A stretch of DNA of 64,000 nucleotides from Sulfitobacter sp. F26169L (GTDB lineage: Bacteria; Pseudomonadota; Alphaproteobacteria; Rhodobacterales; Rhodobacteraceae), in NCBI RefSeq assembly GCF_026410285.1, contig NZ_JAPMLP010000001.1, positions 372,001-436,000 on the forward strand, given 5' to 3'. A program made the position numbers and the translations under genes. Shown in pieces: positions 40,710 through 49,749 of this stretch (its first letter is position 1; every line of letters begins with the position of its first letter). Below the pieces are notes generated by a model. It searched no databases. It was not told where the DNA came from and saw only the letters and a list, made by a program, of their open reading frames with translations.

Positions 40710-41414
40710 TCATGCGGACAGCCCCAGAAGCTGTCCTTGCAAATCGCTGTTTGCGGCGAAATCGGCCATTGATCCGCGATGAACCACGCGGCCATCCTCG
40801 ATCACGGCCATATCGCGGCCAAGACCACGGGCAAAGTTGAAATTCTGCTCGACCAGCAGAATGGTTGTGGTTTGCGAAATCTCGCGAAAGGCCTCGCTCA
40901 TCGCGGCGACAATTGACGGGGCGAGGCCCTTGGTCGGCTCGTCGATCAGGATCAGGTCACGCTGCTCGATTATGGCGCGTGCCACAGCCAGCATCTGTTT
41001 TTGACCACCAGACAAGCTCCACGCCTGTTTTGACCAGAACTTTTCCAATGCGGGGAACAGATCATAAATTCGTTTCAGGCGGATCTGGTCAAACTTTCCC
41101 TTTGCAGTGGCGAGGATCAGGTTTTCCTCAACTGTCAGCCCGCCAAAGATCCCCATATTCTCAGGAACGTAGGCAATGCCTTTTCGCGCAATATCGGCAG
41201 TGGCCATGCCTGCGATATTACTTCCCTGAAATGTGACAGAGTTCGGAGAGGGCTGCCACAGCCCCATGATAGAACGCAGCGTGGTGGTTTTGCCCGCGCC
41301 ATTACGGCCCAACAGCACAAACACGCCGCCCTCGGGAACATCAAAACTGATCCCGTGCAGCACGGCATATTGGCCGATATCGGTTTTCATGTCTTGGACG
41401 GACAACAGGGTCAT
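40710..41414 (-). CDS. livF: ABC transporter ATPase (LivF family)
   Basis: A 234-residue ATP-binding subunit with Walker A GRNGAGKTTTLRSIMG, ABC signature WSLSGGQKQMLAVARAI, Walker B DLILIDEPTKGLAPSIV and the switch histidine replaced by Gln (LLVEQNFNFA), a feature common to LivF proteins. It overlaps livG by 4 bases (ATGA). It works as a heterodimer with LivG on the cytoplasmic side. Confidence 0.94.
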   Translation of the reverse strand: MTLLSVQDMKTDIGQYAVLHGISFDVPEGGVFVLLGRNGAGKTTTLRSIMGLWQPSPNSVTFQGSNIAGMATADIARKGIAYVPENMGIFGGLTVEENLILATAKGKFDQIRLKRIYDLFPALEKFWSKQAWSLSGGQKQMLAVARAIIEQRDLILIDEPTKGLAPSIVAAMSEAFREISQTTTILLVEQNFNFARGLGRDMAVIEDGRVVHRGSMADFAANSDLQGQLLGLSA

Positions 41415-42178
41415 GCTGTTTCCTCTGTCGCGGTGCCAAGATAGACATCACGCACGATCTGGCTGGCCATTACCTCATCGGGTGCGCCGTCTGCCAGCAA
41501 TTCGCCGTTGTGCAGCACAATGATCCGGTCGGCCAATGCGCGCACCACGTCCATCTTGTGTTCGACCAGCAGAACAGTTTTTGTCGGGTCCGATTTGATT
41601 GTCGCGATCAGGTCCAGCACGGCAGGGGCCTGATCCAGCGACATACCGGCAGTGGGTTCGTCGAACATATAAATGTCGGGCTCCATCGCCATCAGCAGGG
41701 CCACTTCCAGCTTGCGCTGATCGCCGTGGGGCAGGGCAGAGGCAGGCATGTGCGCCTTGTCGTTCAGCCGCGCGGCCTCCAGATATTTCTCGGCGCTGTT
41801 TTTCAGGGCGCTCAGACTGTTTGCAGGGCGGAACAGGCCCCATCCCGCACCGGCACGGGCCTGCACCGCAAGGCGGATATTCTCAAGCACCGAAAGTTGC
41901 GGAAATAGGTTGGTCAATTGAAACGCCCGCCCGATCCCGTGGCGTGCACGCGATGACGGTGACAGATTGGTGATATCTGTATTGCCCTTGTGTACCTTGC
42001 CCGAAGTGGCAGGCAACTGGCCGGAAATCAGGTTGAAATAAGTTGTTTTACCAGCACCGTTCGGCCCGACGATTACTGTCGTCTCACCGGGGTGAAAGGC
42101 ACAGGTGACGCGGTTGACAGCAACATGGCCGCCAAAGCGGATCGTGAGATCAGTGGTGGTGAGGGAGGGCTGGGGCAT
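41411..42178 (-). CDS. livG: ABC transporter ATPase (LivG family)
   Basis: The other ATPase, 255 residues from ATG 42178: Walker A VGPNGAGKTTYFNLISG, the typical LivG lines ITNLSPSSRARHGIGRAFQ and LFPQLSVLENIRLAVQARAG, Walker B IYMFDEPTAGMS and switch-region LLVEHKMDVV. The signature loop reads LPHGDQRKLEVALLMAMEPD, as in LivG rather than the strict LSGGQ. An upstream in-frame start exists but lies close to the substrate-binding gene's stop; no strong ribosome-binding site marks either. Confidence 0.93.
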   Translation of the reverse strand: MPQPSLTTTDLTIRFGGHVAVNRVTCAFHPGETTVIVGPNGAGKTTYFNLISGQLPATSGKVHKGNTDITNLSPSSRARHGIGRAFQLTNLFPQLSVLENIRLAVQARAGAGWGLFRPANSLSALKNSAEKYLEAARLNDKAHMPASALPHGDQRKLEVALLMAMEPDIYMFDEPTAGMSLDQAPAVLDLIATIKSDPTKTVLLVEHKMDVVRALADRIIVLHNGELLADGAPDEVMASQIVRDVYLGTATEETA

Positions 42179-42240
42179 GGGGATTTTGCAATTCGTTAAA
42201 GTGTCCGGCCCGCGCATGTGTGGCGGGCCGGACCAGTTGG

Positions 42241-43440
42241 TTAATCGTTTGTACGACCAACGGGGATATTCATCTCGTCCGCTTCGATGATGCGCACCAG
42301 ATCGGGGATCGCCCAGTCAACATCATCATCAACACGGATTTTGAAGTGGACCATGGATTGCAGCGCCTGATGGTCTTCGGGGCGGAATGTCATTGTGCCT
42401 TTCGGGGTTTCCCATGACATGCCTTCCATTGCGGTGATCAGATCTTCAGTCTCATAGCTGGTTGCGGTTTCGAGGGCTTTGACCACAGCCAGAGCAGCCG
42501 CCATACCACCTGCGGTAAAGAAATCAGGCGGGCCGTCGAAACGCTCCTGATGGGTTTTCACCAGCCAGTTGTTGACCGGATTGTCATAGGCTTCGTAGTA
42601 GTAATAGACCGCGCCCTCCATGCCGGGGAAACGCTTGTAGGTCGGCAGAACGGGCAGGATATGACCACCCATCGAAATTTCGATGCCGTAACGATCAGGG
42701 TCAAGCGCCTGAATCTTGCCCGGTGCATCACCGCCACCGGCAACATAGACCAGAATGACCTTGCGGCCTTCCTTGTCCTTTAGGGCGTTGAACATACGCT
42801 CGGTTGCGGCAGTGAAATCTGCGGTGCCCTGGGGCACGTACTCTTCGGTGACAACAGTGGCACCACTGCCATCCAGCGCATCCTTGAACGCGGTAATGCC
42901 ATCACGGCCAAACGCATAATCCTCGGCCAGTGTCGCCACAAACAGGTTCTCGTCAGGTTTCAGCGCAAGCGCCTGCGCCTGCATGTCCATGGATGAGTTG
43001 CGCGACGTTTTAAAGATATAGCGGTTGCTGTCCGGCCCGGTCAGGCTGTCGGCAACAGCCGGTTCTACGATGAGGATTTTTTCGTATTCTTCAGCGATGG
43101 GCAACATACCTTTGGTCACACCGGATGATGTGGCCCCGACGGCCAGCAGCACTTCGTCATCGCCATAGGCTTCGGCCAGTACGGCGCGCGCGACATCGGG
43201 TTTGAACTGCGTGTCCTTGATGATCACTTCGATCGGGCGGCCCTTCACCTCATTGGTGCCATCGGTCGCGTACTCCAGCCCCAGTTCAAATCCCGTCTGC
43301 GCCTGTTTTGAGAAAGCTTCGAAGCTTGAGCCGGACAAACCGTGGATCAATGCGATCTTGATCGGGTCCTGCGCCCATGCCGCGCCGCACAGGGCCAGCG
43401 ATGTTGCAATAGTTGCGGCGAACCGCGTGAATGTCTGCAT
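42241..43440 (-). CDS. Periplasmic substrate-binding protein of the HAAT-type ABC importer
   Basis: The 399-residue protein starts with a signal peptide (MQTFTRFAATIATSLALCGA, cleavage after AWA) and has the periplasmic-binding-protein type I fold: IKIALIHGLSGSSFEAFSKQ, VIIKDTQFKPDVARAVLAEA, VGATSSGVTKGM, NLFVATLAEDYAFGRDGITA. GGGAGG lies 5 bases upstream of the ATG. Such proteins bind amino acids, urea, amides or aromatic acids; the acidic, Tyr-rich C-terminal half (VYYYYEAYDNPVNNWLV) does not let the ligand be named. It heads the operon SBP-livG-livF-livH-livM and is divergent from a PAS-LuxR regulator that may control it. Confidence 0.92.
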   Translation of the reverse strand: MQTFTRFAATIATSLALCGAAWAQDPIKIALIHGLSGSSFEAFSKQAQTGFELGLEYATDGTNEVKGRPIEVIIKDTQFKPDVARAVLAEAYGDDEVLLAVGATSSGVTKGMLPIAEEYEKILIVEPAVADSLTGPDSNRYIFKTSRNSSMDMQAQALALKPDENLFVATLAEDYAFGRDGITAFKDALDGSGATVVTEEYVPQGTADFTAATERMFNALKDKEGRKVILVYVAGGGDAPGKIQALDPDRYGIEISMGGHILPVLPTYKRFPGMEGAVYYYYEAYDNPVNNWLVKTHQERFDGPPDFFTAGGMAAALAVVKALETATSYETEDLITAMEGMSWETPKGTMTFRPEDHQALQSMVHFKIRVDDDVDWAIPDLVRIIEADEMNIPVGRTND

Positions 43441-43538
43441 TTTATCCTCCCAGATCAACAGGTCCGGCAGTTGCGCCACCGGTTCCCATCGTTTACGTAT
43501 ACTCCATCATCCGGGACATCAGAGCGCGGGGCAAGATC

Positions 43539-44144
43539 GTGGAAATACGTATCGATGACTGCTACAAAGAAGGCCGCTTTGCCGAGCTGGCATTCGCTTA
43601 TGCGCCAATCGGTCTGGTGGTGACGGAAAACAGGGTGATTTGCGAATGTAACAAGGCGTTTGCGCAGATGTTCGGCTATGCGCCGGCAGATTTGCGCGGA
43701 CAGTCCTTTGCCATCCTGTACCCGTCCGACGCAGAATTCGTAAACATCCGTGACCGCGGGGTCAGCAAATTGCGCGAATTCAATTCCTACTGGGACGAAC
43801 GGATCATGGCGCGGCGCGATGGTAGTTTGTTCTGGTGTCGTGTGCGGGGCCACTCGTTTACGCCTGACACGCCGCTGGCCCGCGCGGTGTGGAGCTTTGC
43901 CGATCTCTCTTCCGAGCGGCCATACTCTCCGCTGACACGGCGCGAGCGTGAAATCCTCAGCCACCTCAGCGAAGGTCTGACCAGCAAGGAAATTGCCCTG
44001 CAACTGGACATCTCGCACCGCACCGTTGAAGTTTACCGTGCAAAACTGTTGCGGAAATTCAAGGTGAATAACACCGGCGGTCTGTTCCACTCCATCGGTG
44101 GGATCGGCGGCGAACATCTGGCATCACCAGCGGATAAACCGTAA
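43539..44144 (+). CDS. PAS-LuxR transcriptional regulator
   Basis: The protein, about 201 residues, has one PAS domain (FAYAPIGLVVTENRVICECN, FAQMFGYAPADLRGQSFAIL, ERIMARRDGSLFWCRVRGHS) and a C-terminal LuxR-type HTH (LTRREREILSHLSEGLTSKE, LDISHRTVEVYRAKLLRKFK). There is no receiver domain. The frame is open back to 43431, where it would overlap the divergent transporter gene; the GTG at 43539 gives the N-terminus seen in similar proteins (VEIRIDDCYKEGRFAELAF). Divergent placement suggests it senses the transported compound or its metabolite and controls the transporter. The ligand is unknown. Confidence 0.87.
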   Translation: MEIRIDDCYKEGRFAELAFAYAPIGLVVTENRVICECNKAFAQMFGYAPADLRGQSFAILYPSDAEFVNIRDRGVSKLREFNSYWDERIMARRDGSLFWCRVRGHSFTPDTPLARAVWSFADLSSERPYSPLTRREREILSHLSEGLTSKEIALQLDISHRTVEVYRAKLLRKFKVNNTGGLFHSIGGIGGEHLASPADKP

Positions 44145-44232
44145 TGCCGGCAATAAAAGCGGTCAGGGCAGAACGCCGGATATGCCCGTGACATCAAAGA
44201 ACAAGTCGCCCGAACGAGGACCAGATTACAAT

Positions 44233-45760
44233 ATGGACAAAGAACTATTGCACCGTGCATCCCTGCTTTCAAAGGAAGGCAGGCCGCAAGAAGCTTCTGA
44301 AGTTTGGAAGCGTGTCCTTTCAATGAATAAAGTAAGTATTCCAGCGATCAAGGGGGCTTTGGGCGCAGGATTACAAAACCGGTAATTTCGACGTTTCCCT
44401 ACCATTTCTGACAGCAGCCTATGGCGAGTTGCCTGACAATCAAACCATCGTTGATCTGCTTATCCGAAGCTATCATGGTTGCGATCAGCCCGCGAAGGCG
44501 GTCGCGTTGATAACGCAGCATTATCCAACCATTCAGGATATCGCGGCATCACCTAATTGCGTAATTTTCGCACGTATTCTTGCAGCCAACAATCGGATTT
44601 CAAAGGCAATCTCGGTTTTGCACGAAAGAATTGCCTTGAAACCGGACGATATAAATGCACGCAAATCAATGGCTGTCCAACTGGGGCGGCAAGGACGGGT
44701 AAGTGAGGTTGAAGCCATTTTGCCAGCCGAACCGGCAGCGGGAAATCCGGCGCTGCTGTCCGTGCTGGCGCGCGCGGCACTCCATCGGGATGATGCAAGC
44801 CAATGTCTTGCTTATGCGGAGATGATGGGCGCCCTGCAAACAAGCCCCGAAGCCGCGCACAGGTTCAGAAAATCAGCTTTGCGTTTGCAAGCTGAACTGG
44901 AAGCGGAGTCAAATTCATCTGCATCCGATATCAATGTTATCGCCATTCTGGGCATTTCGTTCTGCGGCAGTACGATGCTCAGCTCCGTCTTGGGAGCGTT
45001 GGACGGGTGTGAAAATCTAAGCGAAAGCCACGCAATTACAAAGTATCGCCGCGCAGCACGGGAAAGCGGTGAGTTCGACTTTGACAACGGCAAGGTCGAA
45101 GACCTGGTGCCATGCAGTTCTTGCGGTAGCAACTGTGAGGTATTTGACTTTGAGTTCCGAAAAGCCCTTCAGGCAGACCCGACAAACCGACTTTTAAAGA
45201 TTTGCAAACACATCGGGTGCAAAACAGTCATCACGGCTGACAAGACCGAAATAAGGGTAGTGGACCCGCTGCAAAGGTACAAAGCGGTGATCCTTTTCAA
45301 GACGCCGTACAATGCCTTTTGTTCCTTTTACAAACGTCAAAAACGCTGGCTCAAAAGTGATACGGTAGAAGGCAGTATAAATGCGTTTCTGACGGTGTAT
45401 AAACGCGCTTATTCCAGCTTCTTAAATGAACATGCACCTAAAGAAGGTCGTGTCTTCATGCACTGGGACAGCTTTGTCACCGACCAGGCAGACCATCTTG
45501 AAATACTGTGCAAAGAACTGGATCTCGTTTTTGACAAAGACGTTCTTACTTCACGACCAGACCCGCAACATACGTTTGGCGGAAATGGTCCCGTGCGAAA
45601 GGCCGCGAAAGAAAGCGAAGGAACCGTGAAGATCACCAGAAAAGCCATATCAACTTCCGAACAGGACTTGTTCAACCGTTTGGCAGATCAGGACGAAGAC
45701 CTTCAGATCCTCTATCAACAGCTTATGGACCAATACCGAGAAACATTCGGGAGAATGTAG
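44233..45760 (+). pseudogene. TPR-sulfotransferase-like gene with an apparent +1 frameshift
   Basis: The start ATG 44233 opens MDKELLHRASLLSKEGRPQE, a TPR-like helix pair, but this frame ends at a stop at 44386. The next frame reads DYKTGNFDVSLPFLTAAYGE, the natural continuation of a TPR repeat, and runs to 45760. Removing one G from the five-G run at 44352-44356 joins them as AIKGLWAQDYKTGN. The restored protein, about 508 residues, has TPR-like repeats followed by a P-loop sulfotransferase-like domain: IAILGISFCGSTMLSSVLGA (5' PAPS-binding type) and YKAVILFKTPYNAFCSFYKR. It also has an unusual CSSCGSNC cluster. Without the correction, only the 443-codon C-terminal part, from an internal start such as TTG 44429, could be made. 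A real frameshift, programmed slippage and a sequencing error are all possible. Confidence 0.65.
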
Positions 45761-46643
45761 AAAACAAGTTTAAGGATTAATTTGTGATCAAGCACTCGTC
45801 GCTCCCCTATCCCGACGCGTTTGTTAAGGATTACCTCGAACTGGCCACCGGCCCGAGGCAGACTATATCCTAAACAACCCGCCATTTATCCGGGCCAAGC
45901 GGATTCGTTGGGGGATGGCCATGCCGAGACTTTGCGGAAAGCCCATCCGCAAATGCCGCGGAGTCCGGATCTTGGTATGTTTTGTTGGGAAAAAGGGGCT
46001 TTGGCGACGCGGGACCACAAAACGATTACCCCAGCGCGAGGGCCAAGGCCACCCCTCATCCTACCAAACGTGGGCAGTTTGCGGCGTAATGAAAATCAGT
46101 GTCATAGAGACGCGACGGCCGTTTATTGCTGGAAGAGAGGTTGATTCCCTAAGTCACATCGAAACAGATCCGGGGCGGCAGCTGGTTTGTGAGCAATCGT
46201 TGGTTGGGAGTTTCCCGTCTATTAAGGATTAGAAGGGGACCCAAGGGCATATTTAACGGGATGGCAGAAAGGAGAAGTGTGATTTTGTGTTCAAAATTTT
46301 GCGTATACTTCCCTCAGTGAGGATATTTGGTTCCAATATCTGAGGAGGGGACGGCCGCCGCGTTTTCGATTGTATCGTATAGCGGCAACTTCTCAAAGCA
46401 CTGGCAGTGATCTGGTTGAAGGAGGGGCTATGCGGCAGAAGCGGATGTTAAACTGCGAATACGTTAAGGAACTGCGTCCTCAACGAAACACCAGGAATGA
46501 TTTCATCTGAAACCTTCAGGCTCCTTCCCCCTCTCGAATGTCTGTGCGCGGGGGGGGCGTCTTCACCAAGTAAAATCGTGTAACTCTCACGATCAAAGTT
46601 AACGGCGATGAGGAAACCGTTCCGTGCCCCATCGCCATGATCT
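45761..46643. other. 880-base region without a supportable gene
   Basis: Short frames on the plus strand (45821-46144, 45915-46232) have no family likeness. A frame starting GTG at 45784 (MIKHSSLPYPDAFVKDYLEL) ends after 29 codons and could be a relic. An imperfect inverted repeat lies at 46311-46348 (CCCTCAG...CTGAGGAGGG with a GATATT/AATATC inner arm). The region begins the scarred segment that extends to tRNA-Thr. Confidence 0.45.
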
Positions 46644-47321
46644 TTACGTTGCCTTGCGCGATTTCCTGCGTGAAACAATGCCGAATGCGCCTAACGCTCC
46701 CAGCAACAAAGGAAGACCTGCTGGCAGAGGTACTACACTAACAGGAGGACCGGAATTACAGAAGTTATTTGCCGGTGATGGAAGACAAACTTGAGTAATA
46801 GTACCTAATCCGACCGAGTGGCTCAAACCGCCTTCTGCGCCAGTAGCCTTAGCATACGAAAATTCTTGCTCGCCGGTGTGATCGTTTCGAATCATGAGGT
46901 AGGTAGGGCTATTACCGATTTTCATGATCGCATACAGCGCATCAGTGGTGAATGGATCGCCGTTGTCTTGTTTGCCGTATTCCACGTCAACCCCAGTGAA
47001 CAACGGGCTAGTGCCCGTCATTGACAGAATTACAGAATTCACCCATCCGGCTTCACTTGCGCTGCCCGAATTACTGGGTCCATCAAACATCTCACCGGGA
47101 TCGCCGAACCCAAATGCATTGCCAGTATAATACAGCGCTGAACATGCCTCCGAACATGTCACCGTGCCACGCAACGCTCCTTCTACACCGCCGACGCCAG
47201 TTGATGCTGGATCAGTAATATCGGTGTCATTGAAAATCTGTATCGTGGTCGCACTTGCTGCGCCCGTCATGGCGATGCAGGCAAATAAGCCGGCGGCAAT
47301 TGTCTTCTTCAGGTCAAGCAT
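46644..47321 (-). CDS. Secreted protein with VPLPA-CTERM sorting signal
   Basis: The 225-residue protein has a signal peptide (MLDLKKTIAAGLFACIAMTG, cleavage near ASA) and a C-terminal tripartite sorting signal: the motif VPLPAG, a hydrophobic helix (LPLLLGALGAFGIV) and a basic end (SRRKSRK). Such proteins are cut and anchored by an exosortase of the XrtD kind, often together with exopolysaccharide systems. The middle part is Gly/Ser/Thr-rich with four cysteines and no recognised domain. No exosortase or polysaccharide genes are in the window, so the processing enzyme must be elsewhere. It is monocistronic. Confidence 0.85.
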   Translation of the reverse strand: MLDLKKTIAAGLFACIAMTGAASATTIQIFNDTDITDPASTGVGGVEGALRGTVTCSEACSALYYTGNAFGFGDPGEMFDGPSNSGSASEAGWVNSVILSMTGTSPLFTGVDVEYGKQDNGDPFTTDALYAIMKIGNSPTYLMIRNDHTGEQEFSYAKATGAEGGLSHSVGLGTITQVCLPSPANNFCNSGPPVSVVPLPAGLPLLLGALGAFGIVSRRKSRKAT

Positions 47322-48204
47322 TTCGAAACCCTCTCGAATAAAATTTTAGTTTTGCATAAAAATTGCAGCGAACTCAAATGTACTTGAGCCTATAATTACA
47401 TAGTGATGCCCCATAATCAACTTATTGTTGCCGGAATGGTAGTTATTCACGTTAAGGTAGATTTGGCATGCGGCGTGACCCCATAGTTCGCCTCAAGGTA
47501 GTAAAGACATGTCAGTTCAGGACTGATTTTTAGCGCTCACAAGGAAATTTGTGTTCATCTGTTGACCTGTTTCGGTTCTGCTGCCCGACAGATTCGCAGG
47601 TATTTGATGGGTTGATATCGTCAGGATGGAAAGCTGAGCGAGCTTGAAGCCGCCCGCTGCCGCAAGACGATCTGGTCGCAAAATAACGGCGCGGTCAGGA
47701 GTCGCTGGCCACTTCTAAGTCTGTTGGATCAGGAGAATGTTCGACTTGCGCCGCTTGGGAGACGCCCGGACAGATCCGATCTGTTCTCCGACGTCGCGAT
47801 CGCGTTTGAGCTGTCGACCAATCCGCCGGAATGGCGGACAGCGTTGTGGGTTCTACTGTCGAGACCACCGCCGTTTGCGATCACTGGTTGCTGTGAGCGG
47901 GTCGCGCACGGACCGCGTATCATCTCTCAGCCGGTCCTCTAGAGCGCAGGACGGCTGAAATCCAAATCCGAGTGGCCGTGATGCATCGATTCTCTATACT
48001 AGACACTGGCGAAATCTTGAGCGTGGTTCGTGTGTTTGAGCCGAACCCAAGGGCAGGGCACGCACCAGTCGCCGGTTCCTGCAAGACGAACTTGACAGTG
48101 CGCCTTATTTTGGTCCTTACGTGCGCCTTATTTTGGTCCTTTTCACAAAATAAAAATTAATAAGAAGGCCCGTGGGGGCTTGGATCTATTGAGTGAGCTG
48201 TAGA
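47322..48204. other. 880-base region with short repeats and possible decayed coding sequence
   Basis: A plus-strand frame is open from 47616 to 47942 without a start or ribosome-binding site. Its FSDVAIAFEL stretch faintly recalls IS5-type transposases, but the match is too weak to call. A tandem duplication of 21 bases lies at 48098-48141, directly before the protease gene. The promoters of both flanking genes should be here. Confidence 0.4.
48098..48141. repeat. Tandem duplication of a 23-base unit
   Basis: GTGCGCCTTATTTTGGTCCTT is present at 48098-48118 and again at 48121-48141, giving a period of 23 bases. It lies about 64 bases before the metalloprotease start, in its promoter or leader. 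Confidence 0.85.
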
Positions 48205-49425
48205 ATGAGAAAATCAAAAGCGGCCTTTGCCGCCCAAAAATCTGCGGGTGTTCAAATCTTGCCACCTGAGTTTGACGCCGATTCCATCCATGCGTTTTTC
48301 GAAAGCGGAAAGCCAACTTCAAACCAAAGCAACTACAACGCATTCTCGGCGCTTCAGTCGGCGGATAATATGGCACGCGTCGATTTGAGCGACCGTGCAC
48401 GGCCCTTGCGCGACAGAGAAGACAAAATTGTAGAAGAAGATAAGGACACTGGTCTGGGCTTTGATGACACGGAGGGCGCTTTCGCCAAACCGAGCCATGC
48501 AGGTGGTGGCGGAAAAGGCCGCACTAAAAACAAAGATGCTGAGCCGGAGCCAACACCGGAACCCACGGAAGAGGCCGACCCGACGCCAATTGCGACTAGC
48601 CCGGACGTGGAGCCGGAGCCAACTTCGGAACCCACGCCAGAGGCCGACCCGACGCCAATTGCGACCAGCCCGGACGTAGAGCCGGAGCCAACTCCGGAAC
48701 CCACGCCAGAGGCTGACCCGACGCCAATTGCAACCAGCCCGGACGTAGAGCCGGAGCCAACTCCCGAACCTGCTCCTCAACCAATGGCTGGCGAGTTCAA
48801 TATTGATGTCGAGTTTTATGGTGCGTGGACACAAGAGTACAAACAGGTTTTGTACGAGGTTATCGATCAGATCGAAACGATAATCTATGGCGATCTTCCT
48901 GACGTTAACGGAACTGACGATTTCAAGCTATGGGCAGGTGTCGGATCAATCGACGGTGCAGGCGGCGCTTACGCAATGGGAAACACTGTTTATCAGCGCG
49001 CCGACAGCGATCTTCCGTACGAGGGTTTTTTCAAGCTGGATGAGGCCGATGTTGCGAAAAGCTACTCCGACGGCAACCTTGATGATGTAATAGTACACGA
49101 AATTTTCCACGCACTGGGCTTTGGTACCGCATGGGATGAAATGGGGCTGACCAAGGAAATCGGTGGCGTTACTCGGTTTACCGGTGAGAACGCTATCGAA
49201 GCGTACAACACCAGCTATTCGGGTTTGGCCGCGTCGGACCCCTATTCACATTTGGGTGTTCCAATGTCGAGCGATGATGCGCATTGGGATCATGCGACAT
49301 TTACAAAGGACGTTATGACCACATCTATCTACAAGGACGGCAATGTGTTGTCTGATATGGACATCGCCGCGCTGGAGGATATGGGGTACGAAACCATCTA
49401 CGGGGATGATTTCCTCTTCGTCTGA
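48205..49425 (+). CDS. Leishmanolysin-like zinc metalloprotease with Pro/Glu repeat linker
   Basis: The 406-residue protein has a non-hydrophobic N-terminus (MRKSKAAFAAQKSAGVQILP), a low-complexity linker of three 23-residue repeats (VEPEPTPEPTPEADPTPIAT plus SPD), and a C-terminal protease domain. The zinc site is His298-Glu299-...-His302 in DVIVHEIFHALGFGTAWDEM. A later HWDHATF supplies a probable third ligand, and VMTTSIYKDG looks like the Met-turn, an arrangement like the M8/leishmanolysin group. No signal peptide is seen, so the export route is unclear (type I secretion or cell lysis are options). It stands alone in the scarred segment. Substrate is unknown. Confidence 0.8.
   Translation: MRKSKAAFAAQKSAGVQILPPEFDADSIHAFFESGKPTSNQSNYNAFSALQSADNMARVDLSDRARPLRDREDKIVEEDKDTGLGFDDTEGAFAKPSHAGGGGKGRTKNKDAEPEPTPEPTEEADPTPIATSPDVEPEPTSEPTPEADPTPIATSPDVEPEPTPEPTPEADPTPIATSPDVEPEPTPEPAPQPMAGEFNIDVEFYGAWTQEYKQVLYEVIDQIETIIYGDLPDVNGTDDFKLWAGVGSIDGAGGAYAMGNTVYQRADSDLPYEGFFKLDEADVAKSYSDGNLDDVIVHEIFHALGFGTAWDEMGLTKEIGGVTRFTGENAIEAYNTSYSGLAASDPYSHLGVPMSSDDAHWDHATFTKDVMTTSIYKDGNVLSDMDIAALEDMGYETIYGDDFLFV
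48541..48767 (+). repeat. 69-bp in-frame tandem repeats in the protease linker
   Basis: Three near-identical 69-bp units at 48541-48609, 48610-48678 and 48679-48747, plus the first about 20 bases of a fourth, encode a Pro/Glu-rich linker. The few differences are single bases, so the copy number is probably variable between strains. Confidence 0.92.
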
Positions 49426-49445
49426 CCCTTAGGCGCTGACGCCAT

Positions 49446-49729
49446 TTATTCAGCGGCGGGTTTGCCACCCGCCAGCTTGGGCGCTGCCCATTCTGTGTAG
49501 GGGTATTCAGGCAGGACAGGGCGTTGAACGGTTTACCTTCCATCTGCGCTTTGGCCTGCCGCTCTTCCTCAAGTTCATCGAGGTATTTGAGGAAGAGCAT
49601 CCAAGATGATTGCTCTGCATAATCCAACACCGAGTTGCAGTCGAATTTTTGAAACATGATGCCGTCGAGGGTTTTGAAGGTTTGTTCAAACTTGAAAGCT
49701 ATTCTTTCAGCGATTTGCCGCGTAAGGCG
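49446..49729 (-). pseudogene. hsdM remnant (type I restriction-modification methylase N-terminus)
   Basis: On the minus strand the frame reads KFEQTFKTLDGIMFQKFDCN, LDYAEQSSWMLFLKYLDELE and EGKPFNALSC. A one-base shift then gives PEYPYTEWAAPKLAGGKPAA and a stop at 49446. Both stretches match the opening of type I methylase subunits (LDYTEQTSWxLFLKYLDDLE ... WAAPK). About 80 codons of a normally 500-residue protein remain; the catalytic NPPY region, hsdS and hsdR are absent, and the start codon is lost. It lies between the metalloprotease and the integrase relics, all inside the tRNA-Thr-linked segment. Confidence 0.68.
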
Positions 49730-49749
49730 GCGGGGCGGTTGGCAAAACG

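Noticed and set aside
47616-47942. Possible IS5-type transposase remnant
   Set aside because: Only a short FSDVAIAF-like stretch recalls the family; the frame lacks a start and further conserved blocks.
48541-48767. Regular repeats that could suggest a CRISPR array
   Set aside because: The units are directly adjacent without unique spacers, in frame, and encode a Pro/Glu linker. No CRISPR array or cas gene was seen in the window.
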